A DNA stretch of 64,000 nucleotides from Pseudomonas fragi (GCF_002269505.1 NZ_NQKQ01000002.1:239005-303004); one strand, 5' to 3'; counted from the stretch's first letter, positions 9,447 to 20,949 are shown. Made by a program: numbers and translations. The notes: generated by a model not told the origin, from the letters alone.

Positions 9447-9753
9447 GTTCAAACACCTGATAAAACAGAGCTGCAATCTTAGCAGATGCCTGCCTCTGAC
9501 TGGTCCGGGCTAAGGTAAATCTGAATTTATTTATGAAATCAATGAGTAACTTCTTGTGCAAACGGGTTGAAGTTCAGCAAAAAGCCCTTATTTTAGGGAG
9601 GCCCCTTCACAACGCAGTACCAGTATCGTGGAATAACGCCACTTTCCTCACCGCCGTTTCCGGGTAGAATGCTCGTTCGCATGCGGCCATCAGGGCTGCT
9701 CGGGCGACTCTCGGGGCCGCCCTCCATCCCTATGTGTGGAAGATCCTGCCGAT

Positions 9754-12507
9754 ATGTTTGCGCCTTTGTTAAAGAAACTTTTTGGAAGCAAGAACGAGCG
9801 CGAAGTTAAACGCATGCTCAAGACAGTACAGGTCGTCAATTCCTTCGAAGAGCAGATGGTTGCCCTGACCGATGAGCAATTGCGCGCCAAGACCGAAGAG
9901 TTCAAGGCCCGCATAGCCAAAGGTGAGACCCTCGACCAACTGCTGCCAGAAGCCTTTGCGGTCTGCCGTGAAGCCGGCAAGCGTGTCATGGGCATGCGTC
10001 ACTTCGATGTACAGCTGATCGGCGGCATGACCTTGCATGAAGGCATGATCGCAGAAATGCGTACGGGTGAAGGCAAGACCTTGGTAGCAACCCTGGGCGT
10101 TTACCTCAATGCGTTGTCCGGCAAGGGCGTACACGTTGTAACCGTGAACGACTACCTGGCTCGCCGGGATGCCAACTGGATGCGTCCGCTCTACGAATTC
10201 CTGGGCCTGACGGTCGGTGTTGTCACGCCGTTCCAGCCACCTCAGGAAAAGCGTGAAGCTTATGCGGCCGATATCACTTACGGCACCAACAACGAATTCG
10301 GTTTCGACTACCTGCGCGACAACATGGCTTTCAGCATGGAAGAAAAATTCCAGCGCGAGCTTAATTTCGCCGTAATCGACGAAGTCGACTCCATCCTTAT
10401 CGATGAAGCCCGTACCCCGCTGATCATCTCTGGCCAGGCCGAAGACAGCTCCAAGCTGTACATCGAAATCAACAAGCTGATCCCGCGCCTTGAACAGCAC
10501 ATCGAAGAAGTTGAAGGCGAAGTCACCAAGGCTGGCCATTACACGATCGATGAAAAAACCCGCCAGGTTGAGCTGAACGAAGCCGGTCACCAGTTTGTAG
10601 AAGACATGCTGACCCAGATCGGCCTGCTCGCCGAAGGCGAAAGCCTGTACTCGGCACACAACCTGGGTTTGTTGACCCACGTATACGCTGCACTGCGTGC
10701 TCACAAGCTGTTCCATCGCAACGTTGAATACATCGTTGAAGACGGTCAGGTATTGCTGGTCGACGAACACACCGGCCGTACCATGCCGGGTCGTCGTCTG
10801 TCCGAAGGCCTGCACCAGGCGATCGAAGCGAAGGAAGGCCTGAACATCCAGGCCGAGAGCCAGACCCTGGCCTCGACCACCTTCCAGAACTACTTCCGTC
10901 TGTACAACAAGCTGTCGGGTATGACCGGTACTGCAGACACCGAAGCGTTCGAATTCCACCAGATCTACGGTCTGTCGGTGATGGTTATCCCGCCGAACAA
11001 GCCGCTGGCGCGTAAAGACTACAACGACCTGGTGTTCCTCACTGCGGACGAGAAGTACGCCGCGATCGTGGCCGACATCAAGGACTGCATGGCCAAGGGC
11101 CGTCCGGTGCTGGTGGGTACGGCGACCATCGAAACCTCCGAGCACATGTCCAACCTTCTGAAGAAGGAAGGCATCGAGCACAAGGTTCTGAACGCCAAGT
11201 TTCACGAAAAAGAAGCTGAAATCATCGCCCAGGCCGGTCGTCCGGGCGCGCTGACCATTGCTACCAACATGGCCGGTCGTGGTACCGACATCCTGTTGGG
11301 CGGTAACTGGGAAGTGGAAGTAGCCTCCCTGGAAAACCCGACCCCTGAGCAGATCGCGCAGATCAAGGCTGACTGGCAAAAACGTCACCAGCAAGTGCTG
11401 GAGTCGGGTGGCCTGCACGTGATCGCTTCCGAGCGTCACGAGTCGCGCCGTATCGACAACCAGTTGCGTGGTCGTGCCGGGCGTCAGGGTGATGCCGGTT
11501 CGAGCCGTTTCTACCTGTCGCTGGAAGACAGCCTGATGCGCATCTTCGCCTCTGACCGGGTGAAGAACTTCATGAAGGCCCTGGGCATGCAGTCCGGCGA
11601 AGCGATTGAGCACCGCATGGTGACCAACGCGATCGAGAAGGCGCAGCGCAAGGTTGAAGGTCGCAACTTCGATATCCGCAAGCAATTGCTGGAGTTCGAT
11701 GACGTCAACAACGAACAGCGTAAAGTGATTTATCACATGCGTAACACGTTGCTGGCAGCCGAAAACATCGGTGAGACCATCGCCGACTTCCGCAAGGATG
11801 TACTGGACAGCACCATCAGCGCTCACATTCCGCCACAATCGTTGCCGGAACAGTGGGACGTCAAAGGTCTGGAAGCAGCCATCGAAAGCGGCTTCGGGGT
11901 GAAACTGCCGATCCAGCAATGGCTCGACGAAGATGATCACCTGTACGAAGAAACCCTGCGTGAGAAGCTGCTCAGCGAGCTGAACGCAGCTTACAACGAG
12001 AAAGAAGAGCAGGCCGGTGCTGAAGCATTGCGCACGTTCGAGAAGCAGATTGTGCTGCGCGTTCTGGATGACTTGTGGAAAGACCACCTGTCGACCATGG
12101 ACCATCTGCGCCACGGTATCCACTTGCGCGGTTATGCGCAGAAGAACCCGAAGCAGGAGTACAAGCGCGAGTCGTTCAACCTGTTCTCCGAGCTGCTTGA
12201 CTCGATCAAGCGCGACTCGATCCGTGTGTTGTCCCACGTACAGGTTCGTCGCGAAGATCCGGTTGAAGAAGAAGCACGTCTGCGTCAGGAAGCTGAAGAT
12301 CTGGCCTCGCGCATGCAGTTCCAGCATGCCGAAGCGCCGGGCCTTGATCAGCCGGATGCGATGGCCCAGGTGCTGCAAGGTGCTGACGTCGAAGATGTTG
12401 TGGCGGCAACCGAGCCTGCTCGTAACGAGCAGAGACTGGGTCGCAACGAGCTGTGCTACTGCGGCTCGGGCAAGAAATACAAGCACTGTCACGGGCAAAT
12501 CAACTAA
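9754..12507 (+). CDS. secA: Preprotein translocase ATPase SecA
   Basis: The ATP motor that drives unfolded preproteins through SecYEG. It is 917 residues starting [20 protein letters not shown]; an in-frame ATG 18 bases upstream is not conserved sequence. Walker A is MRTGEGKT (102-109), Walker B/DEAD is [11 protein letters not shown]2 has [10 protein letters not shown] and the [10 protein letters not shown] arginine-finger region. The C-terminal zinc-binding tail [14 protein letters not shown] is intact, so the SecB-binding site is kept. A clear terminator follows. The upstream 9477-9753 region is the divergent promoter shared with dciA. Confidence 0.97.
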   Translation: MFAPLLKKLFGSKNEREVKRMLKTVQVVNSFEEQMVALTDEQLRAKTEEFKARIAKGETLDQLLPEAFAVCREAGKRVMGMRHFDVQLIGGMTLHEGMIAEMRTGEGKTLVATLGVYLNALSGKGVHVVTVNDYLARRDANWMRPLYEFLGLTVGVVTPFQPPQEKREAYAADITYGTNNEFGFDYLRDNMAFSMEEKFQRELNFAVIDEVDSILIDEARTPLIISGQAEDSSKLYIEINKLIPRLEQHIEEVEGEVTKAGHYTIDEKTRQVELNEAGHQFVEDMLTQIGLLAEGESLYSAHNLGLLTHVYAALRAHKLFHRNVEYIVEDGQVLLVDEHTGRTMPGRRLSEGLHQAIEAKEGLNIQAESQTLASTTFQNYFRLYNKLSGMTGTADTEAFEFHQIYGLSVMVIPPNKPLARKDYNDLVFLTADEKYAAIVADIKDCMAKGRPVLVGTATIETSEHMSNLLKKEGIEHKVLNAKFHEKEAEIIAQAGRPGALTIATNMAGRGTDILLGGNWEVEVASLENPTPEQIAQIKADWQKRHQQVLESGGLHVIASERHESRRIDNQLRGRAGRQGDAGSSRFYLSLEDSLMRIFASDRVKNFMKALGMQSGEAIEHRMVTNAIEKAQRKVEGRNFDIRKQLLEFDDVNNEQRKVIYHMRNTLLAAENIGETIADFRKDVLDSTISAHIPPQSLPEQWDVKGLEAAIESGFGVKLPIQQWLDEDDHLYEETLREKLLSELNAAYNEKEEQAGAEALRTFEKQIVLRVLDDLWKDHLSTMDHLRHGIHLRGYAQKNPKQEYKRESFNLFSELLDSIKRDSIRVLSHVQVRREDPVEEEARLRQEAEDLASRMQFQHAEAPGLDQPDAMAQVLQGADVEDVVAATEPARNEQRLGRNELCYCGSGKKYKHCHGQIN

Positions 12508-12534
12508 AGCCCGCTTCAACTGCTGAAACACCTG

Positions 12535-12567
12535 CGCCGCGACCGGCATTAGCCGTCGCGGCGTTTT
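12535..12567 (+). terminator. Intrinsic terminator of secA
   Basis: Stem CGCCGCGAC / GTCGCGGCG with an 11-base loop followed by TTTT. Confidence 0.85.
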
Positions 12568-12622
12568 ACCATTGAATTCCCGTCCTTTTGCGGCGGCGCA
12601 CAGAACTTTTTAGGAGCGCGTC

Positions 12623-13840
12623 ATGGCTGTTGGTCTTGGTCCTTTGCCTGTTTTGCACCCGGTGGCCGGTTTTGAACTGGGTATCGCTTCTGCCGGTATC
12701 AAGCGCGCAGGGCGCAAGGACGTGGTGGTTATGCGCTGCGCCGAAGGCTCCAGCGTAGCGGGTGTTTTCACCCTGAATGCGTTTTGCGCGGCGCCTGTGA
12801 TTCTGGCCAAACAACGTGTGCAAGGCCCGGTTCGCTACCTGCTGACCAACACGGGCAATGCCAACGCCGGCACCGGCGAGCCGGGGCTGATCGCTGCAAC
12901 CCGAACCTGCGCCAGGCTGGCTGAGCTGACCGGCGTCGATGCCAGTGCCGTGCTGCCATATTCCACCGGGGTGATTGGCGAGCCGTTGCCGGTTGAGAAG
13001 ATTGAAGGCGCACTGCAGGCTGCCTTGGACGATCTGTCCGAGAACAACTGGGCTGAAGCTGCAACCGGCATCATGACTACCGACACTCTGCCCAAGGGTG
13101 CCAGCCGCCAGTTTGAACACGAAGGCGTGACCATCACCGTGACCGGTATCAGCAAGGGTGCGGGCATGATTCGTCCAAACATGGCCACCATGCTGGGCTA
13201 TATTGCCACCGACGCCAAAGTTGCTCGCGACGTGTTGCAAAACCTGCTGCTTGACGGTGCGAACAAGTCGTTCAACCGCATCACTATCGATGGCGATACC
13301 TCGACCAACGACTGCTGCATGCTGATAGCCACCGGCAAGGCTGCCCTGCCTGAAATCAGCGAAGCCAGCGGCCCGCTATTTGCCGCGTTGAAACAGGCGG
13401 TGCTGGAAGTCTGCATGGAAGTGGCACAGGCCATTGTGCGTGACGGTGAGGGTGCTACCAAGTTTGTCACCGTTGAAGTGAATGGCGGCGCCAATCACCA
13501 GGAATGCCTGGACGTGGGTTACACCGTTGCTCACTCGCCACTGATCAAGACCGCCTTGTTTGCCTCGGACCCGAACTGGGGTCGCATTCTGGCCGCGGTC
13601 GGCCGCGCTGGCGTGCCGGATCTGGACGTCAGCAAGATCGATGTGTTCCTGGGTGAGGTGTGCATTGCCAGCGGCGGCGCCCGTTCGGCCACTTACACCG
13701 AAGAGCAGGGCTCGGCAGTGATGGCGCGCGAAGAAATCACCATCCGCATCGAGCTGGGTCGTGGTGCCTGCAGCGAGACCATCTGGACCACTGACCTGTC
13801 CCACGAATACGTGAAAATCAACGCCGAGTACCGTACCTAA
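12623..13840 (+). CDS. argJ: Bifunctional ornithine acetyltransferase / N-acetylglutamate synthase
   Basis: A 405-residue enzyme of the arginine acetyl-recycling pathway. It moves the acetyl group from N-acetylornithine to glutamate and, if bifunctional, also makes N-acetylglutamate from acetyl-CoA. The precursor self-cleaves before the Thr of MATMLGYIATDA (near residue 190), giving alpha and beta chains; that motif is intact here. The oxyanion segment TGNANAGTGEPGL is also visible. A good ribosome binding site (TTTAGGAGCG) precedes ATG 12623. It lies downstream of secA with its own leader, as in other pseudomonads. Confidence 0.96.
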   Translation: MAVGLGPLPVLHPVAGFELGIASAGIKRAGRKDVVVMRCAEGSSVAGVFTLNAFCAAPVILAKQRVQGPVRYLLTNTGNANAGTGEPGLIAATRTCARLAELTGVDASAVLPYSTGVIGEPLPVEKIEGALQAALDDLSENNWAEAATGIMTTDTLPKGASRQFEHEGVTITVTGISKGAGMIRPNMATMLGYIATDAKVARDVLQNLLLDGANKSFNRITIDGDTSTNDCCMLIATGKAALPEISEASGPLFAALKQAVLEVCMEVAQAIVRDGEGATKFVTVEVNGGANHQECLDVGYTVAHSPLIKTALFASDPNWGRILAAVGRAGVPDLDVSKIDVFLGEVCIASGGARSATYTEEQGSAVMAREEITIRIELGRGACSETIWTTDLSHEYVKINAEYRT

Positions 13841-13941
13841 GTCGTCTCGACATCACGGGGTTGTCAGCCGATCCTGCGCGGGCAGCACCGTGATGCCTTG
13901 AGGGCATCAGATCTTCCCCCTATTTTTCAAGGTGTCTGTGT

Positions 13942-14574
13942 ATGAGCTTCCACCTGATCATTGGCGACAAGTTGCACTCATCGTGGTCCCTGCGTGGCGC
14001 GTTGGCGCTGGATCTGGCGGGTGCTCCCTACACTGAGACACTGATAAAACTGGGTCAACCGGATACCCGGGCACTGATCCTGCAGCATTCGGCAACGGGC
14101 AAAGTACCGTTGCTCAAGACCGAGCATGGCACCATTGCCGATACATTGGCGATTGCCGAATACCTCAACGAACGCTTCCCGGCGAGCCAATTATGGCCAG
14201 CAGACGTGGCTGCGCGGGCGCAGGCGCGATCGGCCTGTGCACAAATGCACAGCGGCTTTTTTGCCTTGCGAGGCAATCTGCCATTTGATTTGAGCCATGA
14301 TCAGGCGCTGGTACCCATGCCGGCCGAGGCGCAGGCCGACATCGAACGCATCACTGCCCTGTGGGCAGAGTGCCGTGCCGTGGCTACCGAGAGCGGGCCG
14401 TATCTGTTTGGGCGGTTGAGTGTGGCTGATGCGTTTTTCGCGCCGGTTGCCGTGCGCCTGCGTACTTATCGCGTGGAGCTGTCAGCAGAAGATCAAGCGT
14501 ATATCGACGCCATTTACCAATGGCCTGCGTTCAAAGCCTGGCAACAGGCCGGATTAGAGGAAGTACAAGGGTGA
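13942..14574 (+). CDS. Glutathione S-transferase family protein
   Basis: A 210-residue cytosolic GST. The N-terminal thioredoxin-like half (LIIGDKLHSSWSLRGALAL) has a Ser in the catalytic position, and the GSH-binding cis-Pro/ESxAI equivalent reads GKVPLLKTEHGTIADTLAIAEYL. The C-terminal helical half includes LSVADAFFAPVAVRL. The substrate is not predictable. Its stop overlaps the GTG start of the next gene (GTGA), so the two are translationally coupled, as in P. aeruginosa. Confidence 0.9.
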   Translation: MSFHLIIGDKLHSSWSLRGALALDLAGAPYTETLIKLGQPDTRALILQHSATGKVPLLKTEHGTIADTLAIAEYLNERFPASQLWPADVAARAQARSACAQMHSGFFALRGNLPFDLSHDQALVPMPAEAQADIERITALWAECRAVATESGPYLFGRLSVADAFFAPVAVRLRTYRVELSAEDQAYIDAIYQWPAFKAWQQAGLEEVQG

Positions 14575-15515
14575 AACGAGTTCATGTGGCTGCGGCCGTT
14601 ATCCGAGGCGCAGACGGCAATATTCTGATCGCTCGTCGCGCGGACACTCAGCATCAGGGCGGCCTGTGGGAGTTTCCCGGCGGCAAGGTCGAGGCCGGGG
14701 AGTCGGTCGAAGCTGCACTGGCGCGCGAGCTGAAAGAAGAACTGGGCATTGTGGTCGAGGCGGCCCGGCCTTTGATCAAGGTTCAGCATGACTATCCGGA
14801 TAAGCAGGTTCTGCTGGATGTGTGGGAAGTCTCGGCGTTTGCCGGCGAACCTCATGGTGTAGAAGGTCAGCCATTGGCTTGGGTCAGTCAGCGCGAGTTG
14901 GTGGACTACAGGTTCCCTGAAGCCAACCAGCCCATTGTGGCGGCTGCCCGCTTGCCCGATCAGTACCTGATTACCCCGGATGGCCTGGAAACCCCAGAGC
15001 TGTTGCGTGGCATTCAGAAAGCCATTGCCGGCGGGATCAAGCTGGTTTCGCTGCGTGCGCCCAATGGCTACGACCCCAAGTACCGTGACCTGGCTGTGGA
15101 TGCGACCGGTCTGTGTGCCGGTAAGGCACAGTTGATGCTCAAGGGGCCGCTGGAGTGGTTGGGAGATTTCCCTTCGGCCGGCTGGCATCTGACCGCCGCG
15201 CAACTGCGCAAGTACGCCGCCAAGGGTCGGCCATTGGCCAAAGACCGCTGGCTGGCCGCTTCCTGCCATAACGCCGAAGAACTGGCGCTGGCTGAACAGA
15301 TGGATGTGGACTTTGTGACCTTGTCGCCGGTGCTGCCGACCCAGACTCACCCGGATACACAGCCACTGGGTTGGGAGCAGGCGCAGCAACTGATTGCCAA
15401 TTTCAGCAAGCCGGTATTTTTGCTGGGTGGACTCGGCCCTGATGATCGCCAGCAGGCGTGGCAGATCGGTGCCCAGGGCGTGGCGGGTATTCGGGCGTTC
15501 TGGCCGCAGGTTTGA
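14571..15515 (+). CDS. Nudix hydrolase fused to a thiamine-phosphate-synthase-like domain
   Basis: A 314-residue two-domain protein starting at GTG 14571. Residues 1-130 are a MutT-type Nudix hydrolase with the complete box GGKVEAGESVEAALARELKEELGI (G-x5-E-x7-R-E-U-x-E-E-x-G-U), expected to remove 8-oxo-dGTP. Residues about 145-314 are a TIM barrel of the ThiE/TenI family, with LSPVLPTQTHPDT and LGGL near the end. The barrel lacks clear thiamine catalytic signatures, so it may not make thiamine phosphate. The fusion is common in Pseudomonas. It is coupled to the GST gene by a 4-base overlap. Confidence 0.9.
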   Translation: MKRVHVAAAVIRGADGNILIARRADTQHQGGLWEFPGGKVEAGESVEAALARELKEELGIVVEAARPLIKVQHDYPDKQVLLDVWEVSAFAGEPHGVEGQPLAWVSQRELVDYRFPEANQPIVAAARLPDQYLITPDGLETPELLRGIQKAIAGGIKLVSLRAPNGYDPKYRDLAVDATGLCAGKAQLMLKGPLEWLGDFPSAGWHLTAAQLRKYAAKGRPLAKDRWLAASCHNAEELALAEQMDVDFVTLSPVLPTQTHPDTQPLGWEQAQQLIANFSKPVFLLGGLGPDDRQQAWQIGAQGVAGIRAFWPQV

Positions 15516-15560
15516 TGTGATCCGCAGGCTGTTGCAGGGCCTGCGGCGGCATGCACGCTC

Positions 15561-15725
15561 TGTAGTAGCTGACGAGTAGAACGAGGCTGCGTTCGGTTTG
15601 GTGCGCCACTGCGACGCAGCAGTCGTAAAACCATGCGGCTCGGTGTTTCAGAGCTACCGCGTCTATTGGGTTTACGACGACTGCGTCGTCGGACGCAGCC
15701 TCGTTCTACTCGTCAACGACTACAA
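15561..15725. repeat. REP doublet (REPIN-like inverted pair)
   Basis: Two inverted copies of a REP unit. A 21-bp identical arm (15571-15591, GACGAGTAGAACGAGG...) recurs as its reverse complement at 15694-15714. Each arm is followed by GCGACGCAGCAGTCGTAAA-like sequence (inverted on the right). The pair fills the space between the convergent Nudix and adenosyltransferase genes. Confidence 0.85.
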
Positions 15726-15735
15726 ATGAACGTTA

Positions 15736-16317
15736 TTAAGCCTTTGGTTTGGCTGCCGCCTGCCAGAGGATCTCGGCAACGCCCTGGCGCTTGGCAATCA
15801 GGCGCGCGGCGACAAACAGCAAGTCAGACAAACGATTGATATACGCCAGCCCCGCACCTGCCAGTGGCTCCAGTGCATTGAGCTGCTGGCAGCGGCGTTC
15901 GGCACTGCGGGCCAGGCTGCGGCAAATATGGGCCTGGGCAATCAGACTCGAACCGCCGGGCAGAATGAAGTTCTCAAGCGGCCCTAATTCCTCATTCCAG
16001 CGATCTATCGCGGTTTCAAGCCGTTCGATCTCAGCCGCGTTGAGTGCCTGATACTCTGGCATCGCCAATTCCCCCCCCAGGTCAAACAAGCGGTGCTGAC
16101 AGGGCTCAAGCACTTCGATCAGCTCATTGAGCCCTGGCTGGCTGGCACTGTGCTCGATGAGCCCGGCCAGGAGCAGGCCGACCTGACTGTTAAGCGTATC
16201 GACTTCGCCGATGGCTTCAATGCGCGGGTGATCCTTGGGAACGCGGCGGCCGTCGCCAAGCCCTGTTTCGCCCTTGTCGCCGGTGCGGGTGTAAATTTTC
16301 GATAAGCGAAAGCCCAT
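15736..16317 (-). CDS. PduO-type cob(I)alamin adenosyltransferase
   Basis: A 193-residue enzyme that transfers the adenosyl group of ATP to reduced corrinoid, making adenosylcobalamin. The N-terminal ATP loop reads KIYTRTGDKGETGLGDGRRVPKD, followed by IEAIGEVDTLNSQVG. The C-terminal helical part has HICRSLARSAERR and LAYINRLSDLLFVAARL, all hallmarks of the PduO trimer family rather than CobA. It starts two bases after the stop of the histidine-kinase gene, so the pair is one transcript, the kinase being upstream. Confidence 0.92.
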   Translation of the reverse strand: MGFRLSKIYTRTGDKGETGLGDGRRVPKDHPRIEAIGEVDTLNSQVGLLLAGLIEHSASQPGLNELIEVLEPCQHRLFDLGGELAMPEYQALNAAEIERLETAIDRWNEELGPLENFILPGGSSLIAQAHICRSLARSAERRCQQLNALEPLAGAGLAYINRLSDLLFVAARLIAKRQGVAEILWQAAAKPKA

Positions 16318-16319
16318 GT

Positions 16320-18356
16320 TTACAGTTCCACGGTGGTTGGTTCGGGGGAGGCCGGCGGGTTGCCGGCCAATGGCAGGCGCAGGGTAAAGCAGGTGCCTTG
16401 GCCCTGTGTTGAGTGCACTTCCATTTGGCCCTTGTGGTTGTTGGTAATGATGAAGTACGACACGGACAAGCCAAGCCCCGTGCCCTGGCCAACTTCCTTG
16501 GTAGTGAAGAAGGGTTCGAAAATACGTTTGCGTACAGCCTCGGGCATGCCGATACCGTTGTCTTCGACCTGAATTTCAGCCCAGGGCGGATTGAGCCTGG
16601 TGCGCAGGATTATGCGCCCCGGCTCGCTCTGGTCGGCACGCTGATGAATCGCCTGGGCGGCGTTCTTCAGCAAATTGAGCAACACCTGCTCCAGCTCGTT
16701 GGGGATACCGGGCACCGGCCCCAGTTGTGGGTCGAACTGGCGAGTGATGGCTTGCCCCAAAAAGTCAAAACCAATGGCCAAGTCGAAATCATTGCTGGCG
16801 ATGTCCAGAGCCTGATCAATCAGGGCCGACAGATCACAGGGGCTCATCTGCCGGTTGCTGCGGCGGCTGAAGCTGAGCATGTGGGTGACGATTTTCGCGG
16901 CACGTGCTCCAGCCTGTTGAATACCATCTAATAACTGCGGAATTTCCCGGGCCTGCAGGTAGTGATTGACCACTTCCAGGTCTATACCGGTCTGTTCGGC
17001 TTGTTCGATGTTCTTGGGCAGGTCGCTGGACAGGCGTCGGCGAATGTTCTGCACGTTATGCAGGATGGCTCCCAACGGATTGTTGATTTCGTGGGCCATG
17101 CCGGCAGCCAGGCCCCCAACGGAGAGCATTTTTTCCGATTGCACCATCATATCTTCCAGCGACAGGCGCTGGGTGATGTCATCGATACGGATCACCACCC
17201 CGCGCCCACCACCGCCCATGAGGGGGTAGAAGGTCAAGGCATAATGGCGGGCGTCTTCGCCCTGGGCCCAGGTAACCCGTTCGATTTTTGCGACCTGATG
17301 GTGCTCAATCGTGTCCTTGAGTTGAGGGAGGAACGGCTTGAGAGGTGCAAATGCCAACTCTACGGGCTTGTTCAGCGCTTCATCCAGTTGTGTACCGGAG
17401 AGGGCGCTGGCCTCCTGGTTCCATTGGGTCACATAGAGCTGTTCGTCCAGTGCAATCAGCGCCGAAGGCATGGAGTCGATGATGCAGTTGAGGTAGTTCT
17501 GAAAGCCGGTGAGTTTTTTCTCTATTTTGCTGCGTACCTGTACTTCCAACTCCAGTTTGCGATTGGTGTTACGGGTTTCTTCGGCCAGCGACTGCGCCTG
17601 ATCGTACGCCTGGCGGGCTTCGTCACGTGCGCGCTTGAGCGCTTGATCCCGTACTTCAATGCGCGACAACATGGTGTTGAATGCCTCGGCCAGGCTGCCG
17701 ATTTCATCGTTGTTGCCGGGCGCCGCGCGCAATGCGTAGTTTTCTTCGCGGGTAACCTGACGAGACAATTCTTCGAGGCGATGAATGGGTTGGGTGATCA
17801 GGTGCTTGATCTGGCGGGCCACCACGAACCAGAGCAAGACGCTGAACACCAGGATGCCCAGGCTGGCCGTCAGCGTGCCGGTGTAGAACGCCATCGGCAG
17901 TTCACTGCTGGCGATCAGCAGCAGATGCCCGGGCGGTTGGTCGCCGTGGTGCAGACGGGTGATTTGATGGCTGCGCAGTTCGGTAAGGCTCCAGGCCTCA
18001 AGCTGGCGATAGTGCTCGGGGAGCGGCAGATGTTCGCCATGCTGCAATTGCACCAGCAGGTTGCCCGCGCTGTCATACACCGCCGCTGCACGCAGGGGGG
18101 CGTAGCTGCCGATCTCGTTGAGCAGCGCTTTGGCGCTCTGCGGCGAGTCCAGCGCGTGGGTGATCAGATCGGGGTTTGCAGTCAGCTTGCCCAGGGTTTG
18201 CAGGGCTTGCGGAGCGGTGCTCTCGTGGGAAATCCAGTACGCCACGCTGATAAACGTCAAGTTTGCCACCAACAATACGGTGGCCAGCAAGGCGAGCAGG
18301 GCGGCCAGCAACTTCTGGCCTACCGGGAGGTTTTCAAGGCGCTGGCGCAAGGGCAT
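16320..18356 (-). CDS. HAMP-PAS sensor histidine kinase
   Basis: A 678-residue membrane kinase. TM1 is at about 15-40, a periplasmic loop at about 42-155, TM2 at 160-180, HAMP near 180-235, a coiled coil to about 280 and PAS at 283-395. The H-box is AAGMAHEINNPLGAI with His 422, the N box LLNLLKNAAQAI, then DNGIGM, FEPFFTTK and GQGTGLGLSVSY. It has no receiver domain and no regulator gene sits next to it. Position between the adenosyltransferase and the PanE-type gene matches P. aeruginosa PA4398, reported to affect swarming and biofilm. The signal is unknown. Confidence 0.9.
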   Translation of the reverse strand: MPLRQRLENLPVGQKLLAALLALLATVLLVANLTFISVAYWISHESTAPQALQTLGKLTANPDLITHALDSPQSAKALLNEIGSYAPLRAAAVYDSAGNLLVQLQHGEHLPLPEHYRQLEAWSLTELRSHQITRLHHGDQPPGHLLLIASSELPMAFYTGTLTASLGILVFSVLLWFVVARQIKHLITQPIHRLEELSRQVTREENYALRAAPGNNDEIGSLAEAFNTMLSRIEVRDQALKRARDEARQAYDQAQSLAEETRNTNRKLELEVQVRSKIEKKLTGFQNYLNCIIDSMPSALIALDEQLYVTQWNQEASALSGTQLDEALNKPVELAFAPLKPFLPQLKDTIEHHQVAKIERVTWAQGEDARHYALTFYPLMGGGGRGVVIRIDDITQRLSLEDMMVQSEKMLSVGGLAAGMAHEINNPLGAILHNVQNIRRRLSSDLPKNIEQAEQTGIDLEVVNHYLQAREIPQLLDGIQQAGARAAKIVTHMLSFSRRSNRQMSPCDLSALIDQALDIASNDFDLAIGFDFLGQAITRQFDPQLGPVPGIPNELEQVLLNLLKNAAQAIHQRADQSEPGRIILRTRLNPPWAEIQVEDNGIGMPEAVRKRIFEPFFTTKEVGQGTGLGLSVSYFIITNNHKGQMEVHSTQGQGTCFTLRLPLAGNPPASPEPTTVEL

Positions 18357-18403
18357 GAGATGGCCATTTGATAAAAAAACAGAAGGTCAGGGTAGCGCGC
18401 CCC

Positions 18404-19402
<999 letters not shown>

Positions 19403-19484
19403 CTATAATGCCCGCGCATTTTAACTGTCAGGTCAGGCGTGCTCCATCTGTGTTGAGCGCGCCCTTTATTATTGGAGAAATTAC

Positions 19485-19970
19485 ATGCCGTCGTTCGACG
19501 TGGTATCCGAACTGGACAAGCACGAAGTCACCAACGCCGTCGAGAACGCCGTCAAGGAACTGGACCGTCGTTATGACCTCAAGGGCAAGGGTACTTTCGA
19601 GTTCAAGGAAAAGGATTTGACGGTCAACTTGACCGCTGAAGCCGACTTCCAGCTCGAAGCCATGATCGAGATCCTGAAGCTGGCACTGGTCAAGCGCAAG
19701 ATCGACGTTCAGTGCCTTGAGGTCAAGGACGCTTACGCTTCGGGCAAATTGATGAAGCAGGAAGCGGTGCTTAAGGAAGGTATTGATAAAGAGCTGGCGA
19801 AAAAGATCGTCGCTCATGTCAAGGACGTCAAGCTCAAGGTTCAGGCCGCCATTCAGGGCGAGCAAGTGCGTATCACTGGCAAAAAACGTGATGACCTGCA
19901 AGAAGCCATCGCTGCGTTGCGTGCCAAAACGTTCGACATGCCGCTGCAGTTCAACAACTTCCGCGACTGA
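19485..19970 (+). CDS. yajQ: YajQ-family nucleotide-binding protein
   Basis: A 161-residue cytosolic protein with two ferredoxin-like halves, starting [23 protein letters not shown]. Relatives bind c-di-GMP and act with LysR-type regulators, and others bind tRNA or GTP. The conserved [16 protein letters not shown] C-terminal segment appears as [16 protein letters not shown]. The length is normal. A good TTGGAGAAAT ribosome binding site precedes the start. A perfect TATAAT lies at 19404-19409, 76 bases upstream, with only a poor -35. Confidence 0.93.
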   Translation: MPSFDVVSELDKHEVTNAVENAVKELDRRYDLKGKGTFEFKEKDLTVNLTAEADFQLEAMIEILKLALVKRKIDVQCLEVKDAYASGKLMKQEAVLKEGIDKELAKKIVAHVKDVKLKVQAAIQGEQVRITGKKRDDLQEAIAALRAKTFDMPLQFNNFRD

Positions 19971-20106
19971 TCACCGCCCGGGGAACCTCTGGCGATCATT
20001 GACGTCCGATTTTCCTGGGCGCTGCACAAACGATTGAGCTGCCAGGGTGGCTCGATCGTTTTGCTGAATAAATGACGCTGGCAGGTAATGGCGTGAGGAG
20101 ATAAAA

Positions 20107-20949
20107 ATGGATTTGAACACTGAAGTTGATCAATTGATCAAGGCCTCCCAGGCCTGGGTTCCGATGATCATGGAGTACGGCAGCCGCGTGCTGCTGGCAC
20201 TGGTTACGCTGGCTGTCGGCTGGTGGCTGATCAACCGGCTGACGACCAAGATCGGTCAGTTGCTGGCGTTGAGAAAGGCTGATCTTGCGCTGCAGGGCTT
20301 TATCAGCAGCCTGGCCAATATCATTCTCAAGATACTGCTGATTGTCAGCGTTGCCTCGATGATTGGTATTCAAACCACTTCATTTGTGGCGGCCATTGGT
20401 GCTGCGGGTCTGGCTATTGGCCTGGCGCTGCAGGGTAGCCTGGCCAACTTTGCCGGCGGGGTACTGATTCTGTTGTTCCGCCCGTTCAAGATCGGTGACT
20501 GGATCGAAGCACAGGGCGTGAGCGGGACTGTCGACAGCATTCAAATCTTCCATACCGTGCTGCGCACCGGTGACAACAAAACCGTCATCGTGCCAAACGG
20601 TAACCTGTCCAACGGCATCATCACCAACTACAACCGTCAGCCGACGCGCAAGGTGGTGTTTGATGTGGGCGTGGACTACGAGGCGGACCTGCAGAAGGTG
20701 CGTGAAGTGTTGCTGGCGCTGGCCGATGACCCGCGCGTGCTGAAACAGCCTGCTCCGGTTGTGGTGGTGACTGCCCTGGGCGAAAGTGCGATCACCATGT
20801 CGCTGCGCGTTTGGGTTAACACGCCGGATTACTGGGATGTGCTGTTTATGCTTAACGAGCACTCCCGTGATCGCTTGAAGGCCGAAGGTGTTGATATTCC
20901 TTTTCCACAGCGTGTAGTTCGTGTGGTTCAGGAAGTAGCGGCACAATAA
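20107..20949 (+). CDS. mscS: Small-conductance mechanosensitive channel MscS
   Basis: A 280-residue inner-membrane heptameric channel that vents solutes on hypo-osmotic shock. Three TM segments lie at about 22-50, 62-84 and 90-122. TM3 shows the Ala/Gly packing pattern AAIGAAGLAIGLALQGSLANFAGGVLI, followed by the beta domain FRPFKIGDWIEAQGVSGTV and the VPNGNLSNGIITNY hinge. The cytoplasmic cage domain is complete. Length equals E. coli MscS (286). A strong terminator follows. Confidence 0.95.
   Translation: MDLNTEVDQLIKASQAWVPMIMEYGSRVLLALVTLAVGWWLINRLTTKIGQLLALRKADLALQGFISSLANIILKILLIVSVASMIGIQTTSFVAAIGAAGLAIGLALQGSLANFAGGVLILLFRPFKIGDWIEAQGVSGTVDSIQIFHTVLRTGDNKTVIVPNGNLSNGIITNYNRQPTRKVVFDVGVDYEADLQKVREVLLALADDPRVLKQPAPVVVVTALGESAITMSLRVWVNTPDYWDVLFMLNEHSRDRLKAEGVDIPFPQRVVRVVQEVAAQ

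Noticed and set aside
9769..12549. A 926-codon minus-strand frame opposite secA
   Set aside because: It mirrors secA, which has all translocase motifs. The antisense product has no domain pattern and is a by-product of codon bias.
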